Positions 19,074 to 26,479 of a DNA stretch of 64,000 nucleotides are shown here, one piece after another. The DNA comes from Aeromonas sp. RU39B. Lineage in GTDB: Bacteria > Pseudomonadota > Gammaproteobacteria > Enterobacterales > Aeromonadaceae. The notes under the pieces are model-generated. The model worked only from the letters and a program-made list of their open reading frames with translations. It searched no databases and had not been told where the DNA came from. The translations under genes were made by a program, and so were the position numbers. The stretch lies in contig NZ_FTMJ01000009.1 of the NCBI RefSeq assembly GCF_900156095.1, positions 62,001 through 126,000 on the forward strand, written 5' to 3'. The first letter of the stretch is position 1; each line of letters opens with the position of its first letter.

Positions 19074-19903
19074 TGTGTCGTCAGTATGTCAGCCAGGGCA
19101 TTGCCCTGTTCATGCAGGATTTCCAGCTGATTGGCAAGTTTACTGGGATCAAGTCCCAGCGGTTCGGCCAGCGGCTTGGGAAAGCGCGCCACGATGGCGC
19201 GAGCGGGTACGCCAGCATTCCAGGCGTAAGATACAAAGGTCGCCAGCCGGATCAATACCGCTTCGCGGCTGACCGGCTCATAGGCCAGCGGGTCGAGCTG
19301 CTGGGCGATCGCGGTGACAAAGGTGCCGGAGAGGCGCCAGCGCCGCGCCAGCTCGGCGCCGAGCTGGGCGTAGTCGAACCCGAGTGTGTCGCGCTGGGCT
19401 TGTACCCGCTGGGTGCCGCGGCTGATGGCCAGATCGATCAGGGCCGCCTCGCCTGGCATGGTGGTTTGTAGCAGCAGTTCACCGATGTTGTGGATCAGGG
19501 CGCAGGTAAAAGCGGTATCCGGTTCGACGCTGCCACACTGCTCGGCCAGAATGCGGGCAATTGAGGCGGTCTGAAAGGTGTTGGTCCAGAAGCGGTTGCG
19601 ATCAAAGTCATTGGGAGTGGCGAAGCTGTGCATCAGCCCCAGTGCCACCACCAGTGATCGCAAGCGGTTAAAGCCAAGGCGGATAACTGCCTGCTCGATG
19701 GAGGTGACATCGCTGCCGCGATGAAAAGCAGCCGAGTTGGCCATTTGCAGCAGTTTGACGCTGATCACCGGGTCCATGGCGATCTTGCCGGCGATCTCGT
19801 CAACCGAGACGCTATCGTCAGCAAAACTCTGCATCAGTTCATGCAGCAGTTGGGGAATCGGGGGTAGCTGTTCAATGCGGTCAAACAGGTGCTCCATCGA
19901 CAT
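19070..19903 (-). CDS. HDOD domain signalling protein
   Basis: HDOD proteins are catalytically inactive relatives of HD phosphohydrolases that act in signalling complexes. The 277-residue protein has the HDOD core with LPPIPQLLHELMQ, VSVKLLQMANSAAF, IEQAVIRLGFNRLRSLVVAL and ALIHNIGELLLQ. In the last motif the catalytic HD is replaced by HN, in line with lost hydrolase activity. There is no other domain and no membrane segment. Its stop overlaps the malZ start by four bases, so the two genes form a coupled pair; what links signalling to maltodextrin breakdown is unknown. Confidence 0.88.
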   Translation of the reverse strand: MSMEHLFDRIEQLPPIPQLLHELMQSFADDSVSVDEIAGKIAMDPVISVKLLQMANSAAFHRGSDVTSIEQAVIRLGFNRLRSLVVALGLMHSFATPNDFDRNRFWTNTFQTASIARILAEQCGSVEPDTAFTCALIHNIGELLLQTTMPGEAALIDLAISRGTQRVQAQRDTLGFDYAQLGAELARRWRLSGTFVTAIAQQLDPLAYEPVSREAVLIRLATFVSYAWNAGVPARAIVARFPKPLAEPLGLDPSKLANQLEILHEQGNALADILTTQ

Positions 19904-19988
19904 GGCGGCGGCACTCTCCCTTGCGTACTGAACTTATTGTGCCACATGACAGCAACGGCTGCCTCTTTCGTCGATAGATGTTCAGACC

Positions 19989-20016
19989 TTGTTCACCTGC
20001 TGAGCAGCACTATGAC
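19989..20016 (+). promoter_or_regulatory. Possible promoter of the candidate small RNA
   Basis: TTGTTC (19989-19994), 16 bases, TATGAC (20011-20016). It is placed so that a transcript would begin near 20023 and run into the orphan terminator at 20076-20100. Weak -10 box. Confidence 0.35.
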
Positions 20017-20022
20017 CGCGTG

Positions 20023-20100
20023 TGGCTCAAACATTTTCCAGCACTGTGTGGAACATCTGTTTTTCTGATTGATTCGCCGGCTCTTGCAGCCGGCTTTTTT
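20023..20100 (+). ncRNA. Candidate small RNA, about 78 nt
   Basis: No plus-strand protein gene exists between 16325 and 26479, yet a strong plus-strand terminator sits at 20076-20100. Upstream of it the RNA would fold into a stem: AAACA (20029-20033) with TGTTT (20058-20062), and TTCCA (20036-20040) with TGGAA (20049-20053). A short single-stranded TCTGATTGATTC stretch and the T-tailed terminator follow. This architecture (hairpin, linker, terminator with U-rich tail) is typical of Hfq-dependent small RNAs. The 5' end is a guess, and no homology to a named sRNA is claimed. Confidence 0.4.
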
Positions 20101-20101
20101 A
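20076..20101 (+). terminator. Orphan intrinsic terminator on the plus strand
   Basis: GCCGGCT (20076-20082) and AGCCGGC (20088-20094) with loop CTTGC, followed by T6. On the minus strand no T-tract follows, so it does not suit hslJ. It overlaps the hslJ stop codon. Confidence 0.75.
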
Positions 20102-20506
20102 TTTCCAGTCTTCCAAACGGTAACGCAGCGTGTAGCGTCCCTCCAGCACCAACCATTGCGACTCCTGGCGCAGGGTGGCCCCCTCCTGCAGCATGGCGAG
20201 CACCTGTTGCTCGACCCGGTCGAGCGGCGTATCACAGGTCATGTTGGTGTGGCCGAGGCTGGTCACCCAAAAACGGTCATCATCGAGGTTGGCTTTACCA
20301 AAGTAGCGATTGCAGCCGGCGATGCCGTTGATCGTGAAGTTCTCGCCAATCTCCAAGTCCGGTGCACTGCCGGGATCGGCCTGTACCGCCTGCTCGTTGA
20401 CGCTCTCCAACACCCAGTGATGGTGCATCAGCTGCTGCTCGGTTGGCAGATGGCTGCTGCAAGCTGCCAGCAGCAGACAGGGAAGAAGGGCAATCAGTCG
20501 GTTCAT
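20099..20506 (-). CDS. hslJ: META domain lipoprotein, HslJ-like
   Basis: HslJ is an outer-membrane-associated heat-inducible protein linked to novobiocin resistance in E. coli; its molecular role is not established. The 135-residue product has a lipoprotein signal peptide with lipobox LLAACSS (Cys16). The META domain motifs NGIAGCNRYFG and LGHTNMTC are present, with two cysteines that could form a disulfide. The size is typical. The gene is monocistronic, and the stop is embedded in the orphan plus-strand terminator. Confidence 0.85.
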   Translation of the reverse strand: MNRLIALLPCLLLAACSSHLPTEQQLMHHHWVLESVNEQAVQADPGSAPDLEIGENFTINGIAGCNRYFGKANLDDDRFWVTSLGHTNMTCDTPLDRVEQQVLAMLQEGATLRQESQWLVLEGRYTLRYRLEDWK

Positions 20507-20555
20507 TCGCTATGGCTCCACAGTGGAGCCACAGGATAAGGGGCGAGTGCGCTGG

Positions 20556-20596
20556 GCGACAGGGGGCGCTGGTCGCAAACCGACCACCCCTGTCGC
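20556..20596. repeat. Long stem-loop after yegD
   Basis: GCGACAGGGG (20556-20565) pairs with CCCCTGTCGC (20587-20596), and inside it GGTCG (20571-20575) pairs with CGACC (20581-20585), making about 15 bp in all. It starts 4 bases beyond the yegD stop. No T-tract follows on either strand, so it may protect the yegD mRNA end rather than terminate. Confidence 0.6.
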
Positions 20597-20600
20597 GTCG

Positions 20601-21959
20601 CTAGCCAAACAGTCGCTCAGCATGACGGGCCAGACCGGCCGCCACCGAGCCAAGATCATCGCCACCAGCAACCTGAATACCGGGCAGACGCTGGCGGATA
20701 AACTCGGCCAGCAGCGGCGATTTGGCACTGCCGCCGGTGACGAAGATGGTATCGGGACGGGTACCGGCTTGGCGAATGGCTTCATCCATCAGCTCGCCAA
20801 TCTTCTCGAGTAGCGGCTCGGCAGCCAGCGCCAGCTGGTTGCGGGTCAGCACGGCATGCAAGCCGGCATCCAGCTCATCCAGTGGCTGCTGGCTTTGCGC
20901 CTCGCTCGACAGGGCAATCTTGCCGCGTTCGGCGCGCCACACCACCTGATGGCTCAGCTTGTGTTCGCGCAGACGAATCAGGCGTGGCAACAGGCTGCCC
21001 GGCTGGCAGTCGAGCAACATGTCCTGCAACTGCCGACCGGTGGTGAGGCCGTAAAAGCGGCTCTGGGCCGCCACGTCGTTGATGGCGGCAGCGTCCCAAA
21101 ACAGGGGATGGGGCAGCGGCTTGCCGGTTTTGAGCAACTCGTGCATGCCGAGCAGTGGCATGATCCCCTCGACGGTTAAACGAATATCGAAGTCGTTGCC
21201 ACCGATCCGCTGGCCGCTGTGGCCCAGCATCTGGGCACTGCGGTCGAGCTGCTGGCGATAGCTCGGCCCCATGCGCAGCATGGAGCAGTCGGTGGTTCCG
21301 CCACCGATATCGACCACCAGCACGGTGCTGTCGGCGTTCAGGCGCGCCTCAAACTCGAAGCCGGCGGCCACCGGTTCGAACAGAAATGCCACCTCATCAA
21401 AGCCAGCCAGACTGGCTGCCTCGCTCAGAATGGCCAGCGCCTGACGGTTACTCTCTTCACCCGACAGACCCTGAAAGTTGACCGGTCGACCGATGACGGC
21501 GCGGGTAACCGGCTGGCCGAGCAGTGCTTCGGCGCGTGCTTTCACCTGCAGCATCATGGCCAGCACGATATCTTCGAACAGGGCGATCTGGGCGCTATTG
21601 AGGCCACTGGCTCCGAGAAACGACTTGGGCGACTTGATGTAGTAACCCTCGTCCGGCTCTTCCAGATAGGCCTGCAGGGCCGCTTCCCCCATGCTCAGCT
21701 GATCGGGCAGCCCCTCTTCGCGCAGGGTACGGCGCAGAGCCTGTGCCCGCTGAATTTGTGGACCACGTAGGGTAAGGTAGCGGTTGCGCCGCGAGGACGG
21801 CAACTGTTCGACCAGTAGACCGGCAATGGCATCGCGATGGGGCGCGTGCAGGGTAGAGGGCAGATAGGGGGCGTCGCCGAGGGTCAGCAGTCGCGGTGTG
21901 CCCTGCTCCATCACAGCCATGGCACAGTTGGAGGTGCCGTAATCAAATCCGACATGCAT
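20601..21959 (-). CDS. yegD: Hsp70-like protein YegD
   Basis: An actin/Hsp70-fold ATPase without the C-terminal peptide-binding domain. The 452-residue protein (E. coli YegD about 450) has phosphate-1 loop VGFDYGTSNCAMAVM, a DnaK-like VIGRPVNFQG, phosphate-2 loop VLVVDIGGGTTDCSM and the adenosine motif IFVTGGSAKSPLL. It ends directly after the nucleotide-binding domain, so it cannot act as a classical DnaK chaperone; its physiological role is unknown. It lies between ldhA and hslJ on the same strand, with imperfect inverted repeats in the 65-base gap from ldhA. Confidence 0.9.
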   Translation of the reverse strand: MHVGFDYGTSNCAMAVMEQGTPRLLTLGDAPYLPSTLHAPHRDAIAGLLVEQLPSSRRNRYLTLRGPQIQRAQALRRTLREEGLPDQLSMGEAALQAYLEEPDEGYYIKSPKSFLGASGLNSAQIALFEDIVLAMMLQVKARAEALLGQPVTRAVIGRPVNFQGLSGEESNRQALAILSEAASLAGFDEVAFLFEPVAAGFEFEARLNADSTVLVVDIGGGTTDCSMLRMGPSYRQQLDRSAQMLGHSGQRIGGNDFDIRLTVEGIMPLLGMHELLKTGKPLPHPLFWDAAAINDVAAQSRFYGLTTGRQLQDMLLDCQPGSLLPRLIRLREHKLSHQVVWRAERGKIALSSEAQSQQPLDELDAGLHAVLTRNQLALAAEPLLEKIGELMDEAIRQAGTRPDTIFVTGGSAKSPLLAEFIRQRLPGIQVAGGDDLGSVAAGLARHAERLFG

Positions 21960-22024
21960 GGGCAGGTTCTCCCGGGCAAAAGGGAGAGCCTACCCAAAGC
22001 GGAGTGGGGACTCAAGCTGCGGAG

Positions 22025-23014
22025 TTATTCCACTTCGTTGCCGCTGCGTGTTCCGGTATGGAATGCCTTGACGTTACTTAAGGTGGTGTCGGCAATGGCG
22101 TGCAGCGCTTCACGGGTGAGGAAGGCCTGGTGGCCGGTGAACAAGACGTTGTGGCACGCCGACAGGCGGCGGAATACGTCGTCGGTAATCACCTCGTTGG
22201 ATTTGTCCTCGAAGAACAGCTCTTCTTCCTCTTCGTAGACATCGAGTCCCAGCGCGCCGATACGTCCGCTCTTGAGCGCTTCGATAGCCGCGTTGGCATC
22301 GAGCAGGCCGCCGCGGCTGGTGTTGATGATCATCACCCCGTCCTTCATCTTGGCGAAGGCCGCGCTGTTTAGCAGGTGGTAGTTCTCCTGAAACAGCGGG
22401 CAGTGCAGCGAGATCACATCCGCTTCACGGTAGAGGGTGTCGAGATCGACATACTCGGCGCCCAGCTCCAGTGCCGCCGGATTCTGGTAAGGGTCGCTCA
22501 CCAGCAGGCGCATGCCGAAGCCTTTGAGGATACGCAGGGTAGCGATACCGATCTTGCCGGTGCCGATCACCCCGGCGGTGCGGCCAAACATGTTGAAACC
22601 GACCAGCCCCTCGAGGGAGAAGTTGGCGTCACGGGTGCGCTGATAGGCCTTATGGATGCGGCGGTTGAGGCACATCATCATGCCGACAGCGTGCTCGGCC
22701 ACTGCCTCGGGCGAGTAGGCCGGCACCCGCACCACGGTCAGGCCCAGCTCTTTGGCCGCAGTCAGATCCACGTTGTTGTAACCGGCGCAGCGCAAGGCGA
22801 TGACACGAGTCCCGTGCTGGGCCAGCTCGGTCAGCACAGTGCGGTCGGCATCGTCGTTAACGAACAGGCAGACCACCGGGAAACCGTGGGCCAGTCGCAG
22901 GGTCTTGGCCTCGAGCCGGACATCGAAGAACTCCAGCTCAAAACCATAGTCGGCATTGGCTTTGTGGAAGTACTCCTTGTCGTAACTCTTGCTGCTGAAT
23001 ACGGCGATTTTCAT
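22025..23014 (-). CDS. ldhA: D-lactate dehydrogenase (fermentative)
   Basis: LdhA reduces pyruvate to D-lactate with NADH during fermentation. The 329-residue enzyme equals E. coli LdhA in length and N-terminus (MKIAVFSSKSYDKEYF). It shows the D-2-hydroxyacid dehydrogenase features: NAD motif GTGKIG near residue 152, catalytic Arg in INTSRGGLLD, and the Glu/His pair with His in LFTGHQAFLT. hslJ is separately cited as a heat-shock neighbour of ldhA in E. coli, and it also lies nearby here. A CRP-like site is found upstream. Confidence 0.96.
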   Translation of the reverse strand: MKIAVFSSKSYDKEYFHKANADYGFELEFFDVRLEAKTLRLAHGFPVVCLFVNDDADRTVLTELAQHGTRVIALRCAGYNNVDLTAAKELGLTVVRVPAYSPEAVAEHAVGMMMCLNRRIHKAYQRTRDANFSLEGLVGFNMFGRTAGVIGTGKIGIATLRILKGFGMRLLVSDPYQNPAALELGAEYVDLDTLYREADVISLHCPLFQENYHLLNSAAFAKMKDGVMIINTSRGGLLDANAAIEALKSGRIGALGLDVYEEEEELFFEDKSNEVITDDVFRRLSACHNVLFTGHQAFLTREALHAIADTTLSNVKAFHTGTRSGNEVE

Positions 23015-23058
23015 GACGTGAACTCCAGAACAGGATCTGGTTTCACCTTACACCAAAG

Positions 23059-23074
23059 TGTGATCGGCATCACC
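23059..23074. promoter_or_regulatory. CRP-like binding site upstream of ldhA
   Basis: TGTGA-N6-TCACC (23059-23074) differs from the CRP consensus half-site pair TGTGA-N6-TCACA by one base. It is centred about 52 bases before the ldhA start on the minus strand. Confidence 0.4.
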
Positions 23075-23093
23075 TGCCAAGCTGTGGGGGTAT

Positions 23094-23115
23094 TGGCTGG
23101 CCGATTGGCCAGCCA
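23094..23115 (-). terminator. Stem-loop after the SDR gene
   Basis: TGGCTGGCC (23094-23102) and GGCCAGCCA (23107-23115) form 9 perfect bp with a 4-base loop, 8 bases beyond the SDR stop. There is no T-tract, so termination is uncertain; it separates the SDR operon from ldhA. Confidence 0.45.
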
Positions 23116-23123
23116 GGTTGCCA

Positions 23124-23804
23124 TTACTCCAGCTCAAACGGCGGGCGGAAGGTCATCTCGTGCACGATGACGTCTGGCGGTAGCGTCAGCAGGGTGGCGA
23201 TGGTGGTGGCGACGCTGTCGGGCAGCATGTAGTAGGGCTTGGCCTCGCTGCGAAACGGGGTATCGACACCGCCCGGATAGAGGGTCGAGACCTTGAGTCC
23301 GTGCGGTTGGCCCTCCTTCATCATCACCTGGCTGAGGCTGGCCAGACCGCTCTTCATGGTGGCATAGATACCCATGGGGGAAGGGTGGCGCAGGGCGCAG
23401 GTGCTGACCACGTTGATGATGTAGCCGTGACCGCGCGGCACCATGGCCTTGAGCGCTTCACGCCCGAGCAGGTAGGGGGCGCGCAGGTTCAGCGCATACT
23501 GCAGCTCGAACTCCTCCAGCGTGGTGTCGGCCAGCAGTGCCTTGCGGTGGTTGGCGCCGGCATTGTTGATCAGGACATCCACCTGACCCAGCGCCGCTTC
23601 GGCGGCGGCATAAAGAGCGACCGCTTGCGTCGGATCGGTCAGGTCGGCAGTGCTACCGAGGCAGTCGGTCTCGGCTTGCAGCGCCGTCAGCGCCTCCTGG
23701 CTGCGCCCCGTGGCATACACGCGATAACCGCGGCGGCAGAGGTCGTGCACCAGGGCAAGGCCGATCCCGCTGGTGGCACCGGTCACCAAAACTGTCTTGT
23801 ACAT
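23124..23804 (-). CDS. Short-chain dehydrogenase/reductase
   Basis: An NAD(P)-dependent classical SDR of unknown substrate. The 226-residue protein shows cofactor motif VTGATSGIG, the structural NNAGAN motif, catalytic Ser in VVSTCALRH and Tyr/Lys in IYATMKSG. The basic residues in YATGRSQEA after the second strand suggest NADPH preference. The ATG at 23804 follows AAGGAG and gives MYKTVLVTGATSG; in-frame upstream starts overlap creA. It is the last gene of a minus-strand run with the binding-protein-like gene, the Mpo1-like gene and creA. Confidence 0.9.
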   Translation of the reverse strand: MYKTVLVTGATSGIGLALVHDLCRRGYRVYATGRSQEALTALQAETDCLGSTADLTDPTQAVALYAAAEAALGQVDVLINNAGANHRKALLADTTLEEFELQYALNLRAPYLLGREALKAMVPRGHGYIINVVSTCALRHPSPMGIYATMKSGLASLSQVMMKEGQPHGLKVSTLYPGGVDTPFRSEAKPYYMLPDSVATTIATLLTLPPDVIVHEMTFRPPFELE

Positions 23805-23823
23805 ACCCGTCTCCTTGTTGAAA

Positions 23824-24282
23824 TCAGCCCCACGGCATGATGGGGACCGCGCTGACGGCGCTCTTGTAGGAGCCGTCCACCAGTCGCGTGCTGTAGGTGA
23901 GATAGACCAGCGCGTTACGCTTCTGGTCATAGAATCGGACGACCCGCTGCTCCTTGAATACCAGCGAGGTGCTCACATCAAACACCTCTTCACCGGCTTT
24001 GAGCTTGGCGGGCAAGGTGATCGGGCCAACCTGATGACAGGAGAGCGAGGCGTGCGACGGATCTTCGGCCAGTCCCAGACCGCCCTTGATGCCGCCGGTT
24101 TTCGGGCGGGCCAGATAGCAGGTGACACCGGCAACGCGCGGGTCGTCAAATGCCTCGATAACGATCTTGTGGTTGGGGCCAAACAGTTTGAAGGCGGTGC
24201 TCACCTCGCCAACCCGATCGGCGTCGGTCGCATACGCAGTGCCGAGCAGCAGAGGCAGGGCAAGCAGGAGCGGGGATTTCAT
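23824..24282 (-). CDS. creA: CreA family protein
   Basis: CreA is a small exported protein of unknown function conserved in proteobacteria. The 152-residue product starts with a signal peptide ([18 protein letters not shown]). It has the family core, including [32 protein letters not shown] and two cysteines that may form a disulfide (VTCYL and LSCHQ). It ends [12 protein letters not shown] as in other members. The gap to the SDR gene is 19 bases and to the upstream Mpo1-like gene 12 bases, indicating one transcript. Confidence 0.9.
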   Translation of the reverse strand: MKSPLLLALPLLLGTAYATDADRVGEVSTAFKLFGPNHKIVIEAFDDPRVAGVTCYLARPKTGGIKGGLGLAEDPSHASLSCHQVGPITLPAKLKAGEEVFDVSTSLVFKEQRVVRFYDQKRNALVYLTYSTRLVDGSYKSAVSAVPIMPWG

Positions 24283-24294
24283 GGAAACCTCACA

Positions 24295-24741
24295 TCAGTA
24301 GGGCAGGCGCAGTCGGCGGTAGATCGCTGCCAGCACCCAGAGAGGACCTATCAGCAGAAACTGCAGGTCGGTGAAAAAGGCCGGGCGTTTTCCTTCCCAG
24401 TGGTGGCCGACAAACTGGGCTATCCACAGCAGGACAAACAGCCCCACCGCCCAAGGCCAGATGGGCGTGACGGTGGCCAGCGTGTGCCAGCCCCACAAGC
24501 CCGCGCCAGTAAACAGGGCCATGCCGGCAAACAGCCCAAACGAGAGGCGCAGGTAAAACAGCAGGGCGGGAATGGCGACCAGCGCTCCCCAGCCCAACGC
24601 AGCGGGGGCGCCCGGCAGGGATTGCAGCAGACCGATAACGCTCAGATAGATACCGGGTACCGCCACCTTGTGGATGGCGATGTTGCCCGGATGGCGATGG
24701 CAGACAGCGTAATCGGCAAACCAGTCATCGAGTGATTTCAT
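24295..24741 (-). CDS. Mpo1-like (DUF962) membrane protein
   Basis: Yeast Mpo1 of this family is an iron-dependent dioxygenase for 2-hydroxy fatty acids; the bacterial role is not established. The 148-residue protein has the signature histidines in CHRHPGNIAIHKVAVPG near the N-terminus and QFVGHHWEGKRPA in the C-terminal part. About four transmembrane helices lie between and around them. The His pattern typical of the family is complete. It is placed 12 bases before creA and 21 bases after the binding-protein-like gene. Confidence 0.82.
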   Translation of the reverse strand: MKSLDDWFADYAVCHRHPGNIAIHKVAVPGIYLSVIGLLQSLPGAPAALGWGALVAIPALLFYLRLSFGLFAGMALFTGAGLWGWHTLATVTPIWPWAVGLFVLLWIAQFVGHHWEGKRPAFFTDLQFLLIGPLWVLAAIYRRLRLPY

Positions 24742-24762
24742 GGCTCCTCCTTGAGCCTGGGG

Positions 24763-25629
24763 TCAGTGAGCACCGCTCTGCACTGGCCACTCCCAATATT
24801 GGGCGGGGATCGTCTGCATGGCGGGGGTTAAATCCGGGTTGACCAGTTGTAGCGTCAGCCGGCTATCGAGCTTAGCGGCTGCCAGCGCCTCGCGGACTCG
24901 CGGATTTTGCTGGAAAAAGCGCAGAAACGAGCCATCGGCATAGGCTTGCTGCAGACCACGCTGCAGCGCCTCGGCCAGCGCCTTGTCTCGCGGGCTGACA
25001 AAGAAAAACTGGGCGTAGGGATAGCGCAGCAACAGGTGCTGATCAATGACCAGATTGGGATAATCGGCCGCCAACTCATGCTGCTCGGAGAAGGCTTCAA
25101 TTAAGCTGCGGGGAAAGAAATCAATCGCGGTATGGGTATCGATGAGTCGAAACAGATTGCTAAAGCGGCCGGCGTAGCTGGTGATGCCCGCTGCCTCCAG
25201 CACCTGATTGTCACCCCAGCCGACCCCCTGGCCGGCATGCAGTTGGCGCAGCGCTTCCAGCGTATTGATCTGGTTGAATTTTTCTTGATCGTCGCGGTGA
25301 ATAAGCAACACCCGCGCCCCTTCCAGACCGCGCAGCAGCGGGATCGGGATAGCATGCAAGCGGCGCTCGAGATCGCTCGAGGTGCCCATCCAGTAGAGAT
25401 TGAACAGCTTGCCGCTCTCCATCTCGCGGGTGATGGAGTCCTGGGTCAGATTGGTGTCGACCAGATGCAGGGTGTAGGGGACGCCGGATTTCTCCAGCGC
25501 CAGTCGCAGCAGCGGTAACTGATACTCGTCGGCTAGCAGGTTAACCGGCAAACGCGGTACCCGCACATCGAGAGGCTGTGCCCAACCCGGAGCGGTGAGC
25601 AGCAGGCAGAGCCAGACTAACCATTTCAT
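24763..25629 (-). CDS. Periplasmic substrate-binding-like protein
   Basis: I do not recognise an exact family. The 288-residue protein has a signal peptide (MKWLVWLCLLLTAPGWA). Its body looks like a type 2 periplasmic binding fold of the SBP_bac_3 kind, with alternating strands and helices, VGWGDNQVLEAAGI and a hinge-like crossover. The Pro/aromatic-rich segment RYPYAQFFFVSPRD resembles solitary binding proteins seen near sensor proteins. No transporter gene is linked, so it may be a sensor or orphan receptor. It heads the run that continues with the Mpo1-like gene, creA and the SDR gene. Confidence 0.7.
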   Translation of the reverse strand: MKWLVWLCLLLTAPGWAQPLDVRVPRLPVNLLADEYQLPLLRLALEKSGVPYTLHLVDTNLTQDSITREMESGKLFNLYWMGTSSDLERRLHAIPIPLLRGLEGARVLLIHRDDQEKFNQINTLEALRQLHAGQGVGWGDNQVLEAAGITSYAGRFSNLFRLIDTHTAIDFFPRSLIEAFSEQHELAADYPNLVIDQHLLLRYPYAQFFFVSPRDKALAEALQRGLQQAYADGSFLRFFQQNPRVREALAAAKLDSRLTLQLVNPDLTPAMQTIPAQYWEWPVQSGAH

Positions 25630-25678
25630 CGGGTCACCCCCTGTTGGGTGAGGAACTGACCCGATTGTATCAGATGTC

Positions 25679-26065
25679 TTAGGCTACGCGGCGAAAGACA
25701 TGGTTGTCGTTGAACTCCTTGGTGCTCTGGCATTCGACGCAGAAGCGCGATTCAGGCCGAGCTTGCAGACGCTTGTGGCCAATCTCGTCACCACAGGATT
25801 CACAATAACCAAAATCGTCCGACTCGATGCGCTTGAGCGCGGTCTTGAGTTTGCGCAGATGCAGCTTGTCGTGCTCGATGCGGTTGAGCTCGAGGCGGCG
25901 TGCTTCTTCCACGCTGGCGCGGTCGATTTCGTCTGCCATTTCATTGGTGTCGGTGGCAATAGCCTGACTGGCCTGGGAGTTCAGGCGCTCCTCAATTTTG
26001 GCAATCTGGGAAAGGATCTGTCCTTTGTAAAACTCCAGTTGCTCTTCAGTCATAAAGTCACACAT
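25679..26065 (-). CDS. DksA/TraR-type zinc-finger transcription factor
   Basis: A DksA paralogue likely to enter the RNA polymerase secondary channel. The 128-residue protein has a coiled-coil with the tip sequence DEIDRAS, equivalent to DPVDRAA of E. coli DksA, so the two aspartates and the alanine needed for activity are kept. The C4 zinc finger is CESCGDEIGHKRL...FCVECQ with all four cysteines. It lacks part of the N-terminal extension of the 151-residue E. coli DksA. The start is uncertain among ATG 26065, ATG 26053 and TTG 26089; none has a strong ribosome site. Monocistronic. Confidence 0.85.
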   Translation of the reverse strand: MCDFMTEEQLEFYKGQILSQIAKIEERLNSQASQAIATDTNEMADEIDRASVEEARRLELNRIEHDKLHLRKLKTALKRIESDDFGYCESCGDEIGHKRLQARPESRFCVECQSTKEFNDNHVFRRVA

Positions 26066-26479
26066 TCGATTTACTACCCGTTTATTCAAACCCGATTTTT
26101 CATATTGATGGGGACGTGTGGCGCCTGTCCCAAGTCCCCAGTGTCTGAGTTGCGTGCAGCTTCACGAGTTCAGGGCGGGCCTTTTATCAGATCTTTTTCC
26201 CTGAGCAAAGAGGCGTTTGCCGGTTTTGTGCGCTTTCCTAGCAAATTGGTGCAATAGCGGTCAGCAAATTGTGCGTGGGATCGAGCGTGGCAGCAGAGGC
26301 AGCGTTAAGGCTGCAAGTGTTTAGTATTTAGTTTCGAAAACCCCTTTTTGGCCAGTGCGCTTTTATTTTTTTAAACGCCTCGCTTGACATCAAATCGCCG
26401 AGCTGGCTTAGATGGAGACATTACATTCCAGTAACATCGGGTCAGGACGGCCCGATTTGTCCAGCCTGTCGGGGTATTT
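26066..26479. other. Long intergenic region before the polyamine operon
   Basis: About 410 bases without a gene, between a divergent DksA-like gene and puuA. I see a sigma-70-like promoter near 26384, a short dyad ATCGGG/CCCGAT (26436-26441 and 26451-26456) and TTTAGT repeats around 26321. There is also a GGGGAC/GTCCCC pair (26110-26115 and 26134-26139). I found no clear sigma-54 site. Confidence 0.5.
26384..26413 (+). promoter_or_regulatory. Probable promoter of the polyamine operon
   Basis: TTGACA (26384-26389), an 18-base spacer and TTAGAT (26408-26413). A perfect -35 with a moderate -10, 66 bases before the puuA start. Confidence 0.5.
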
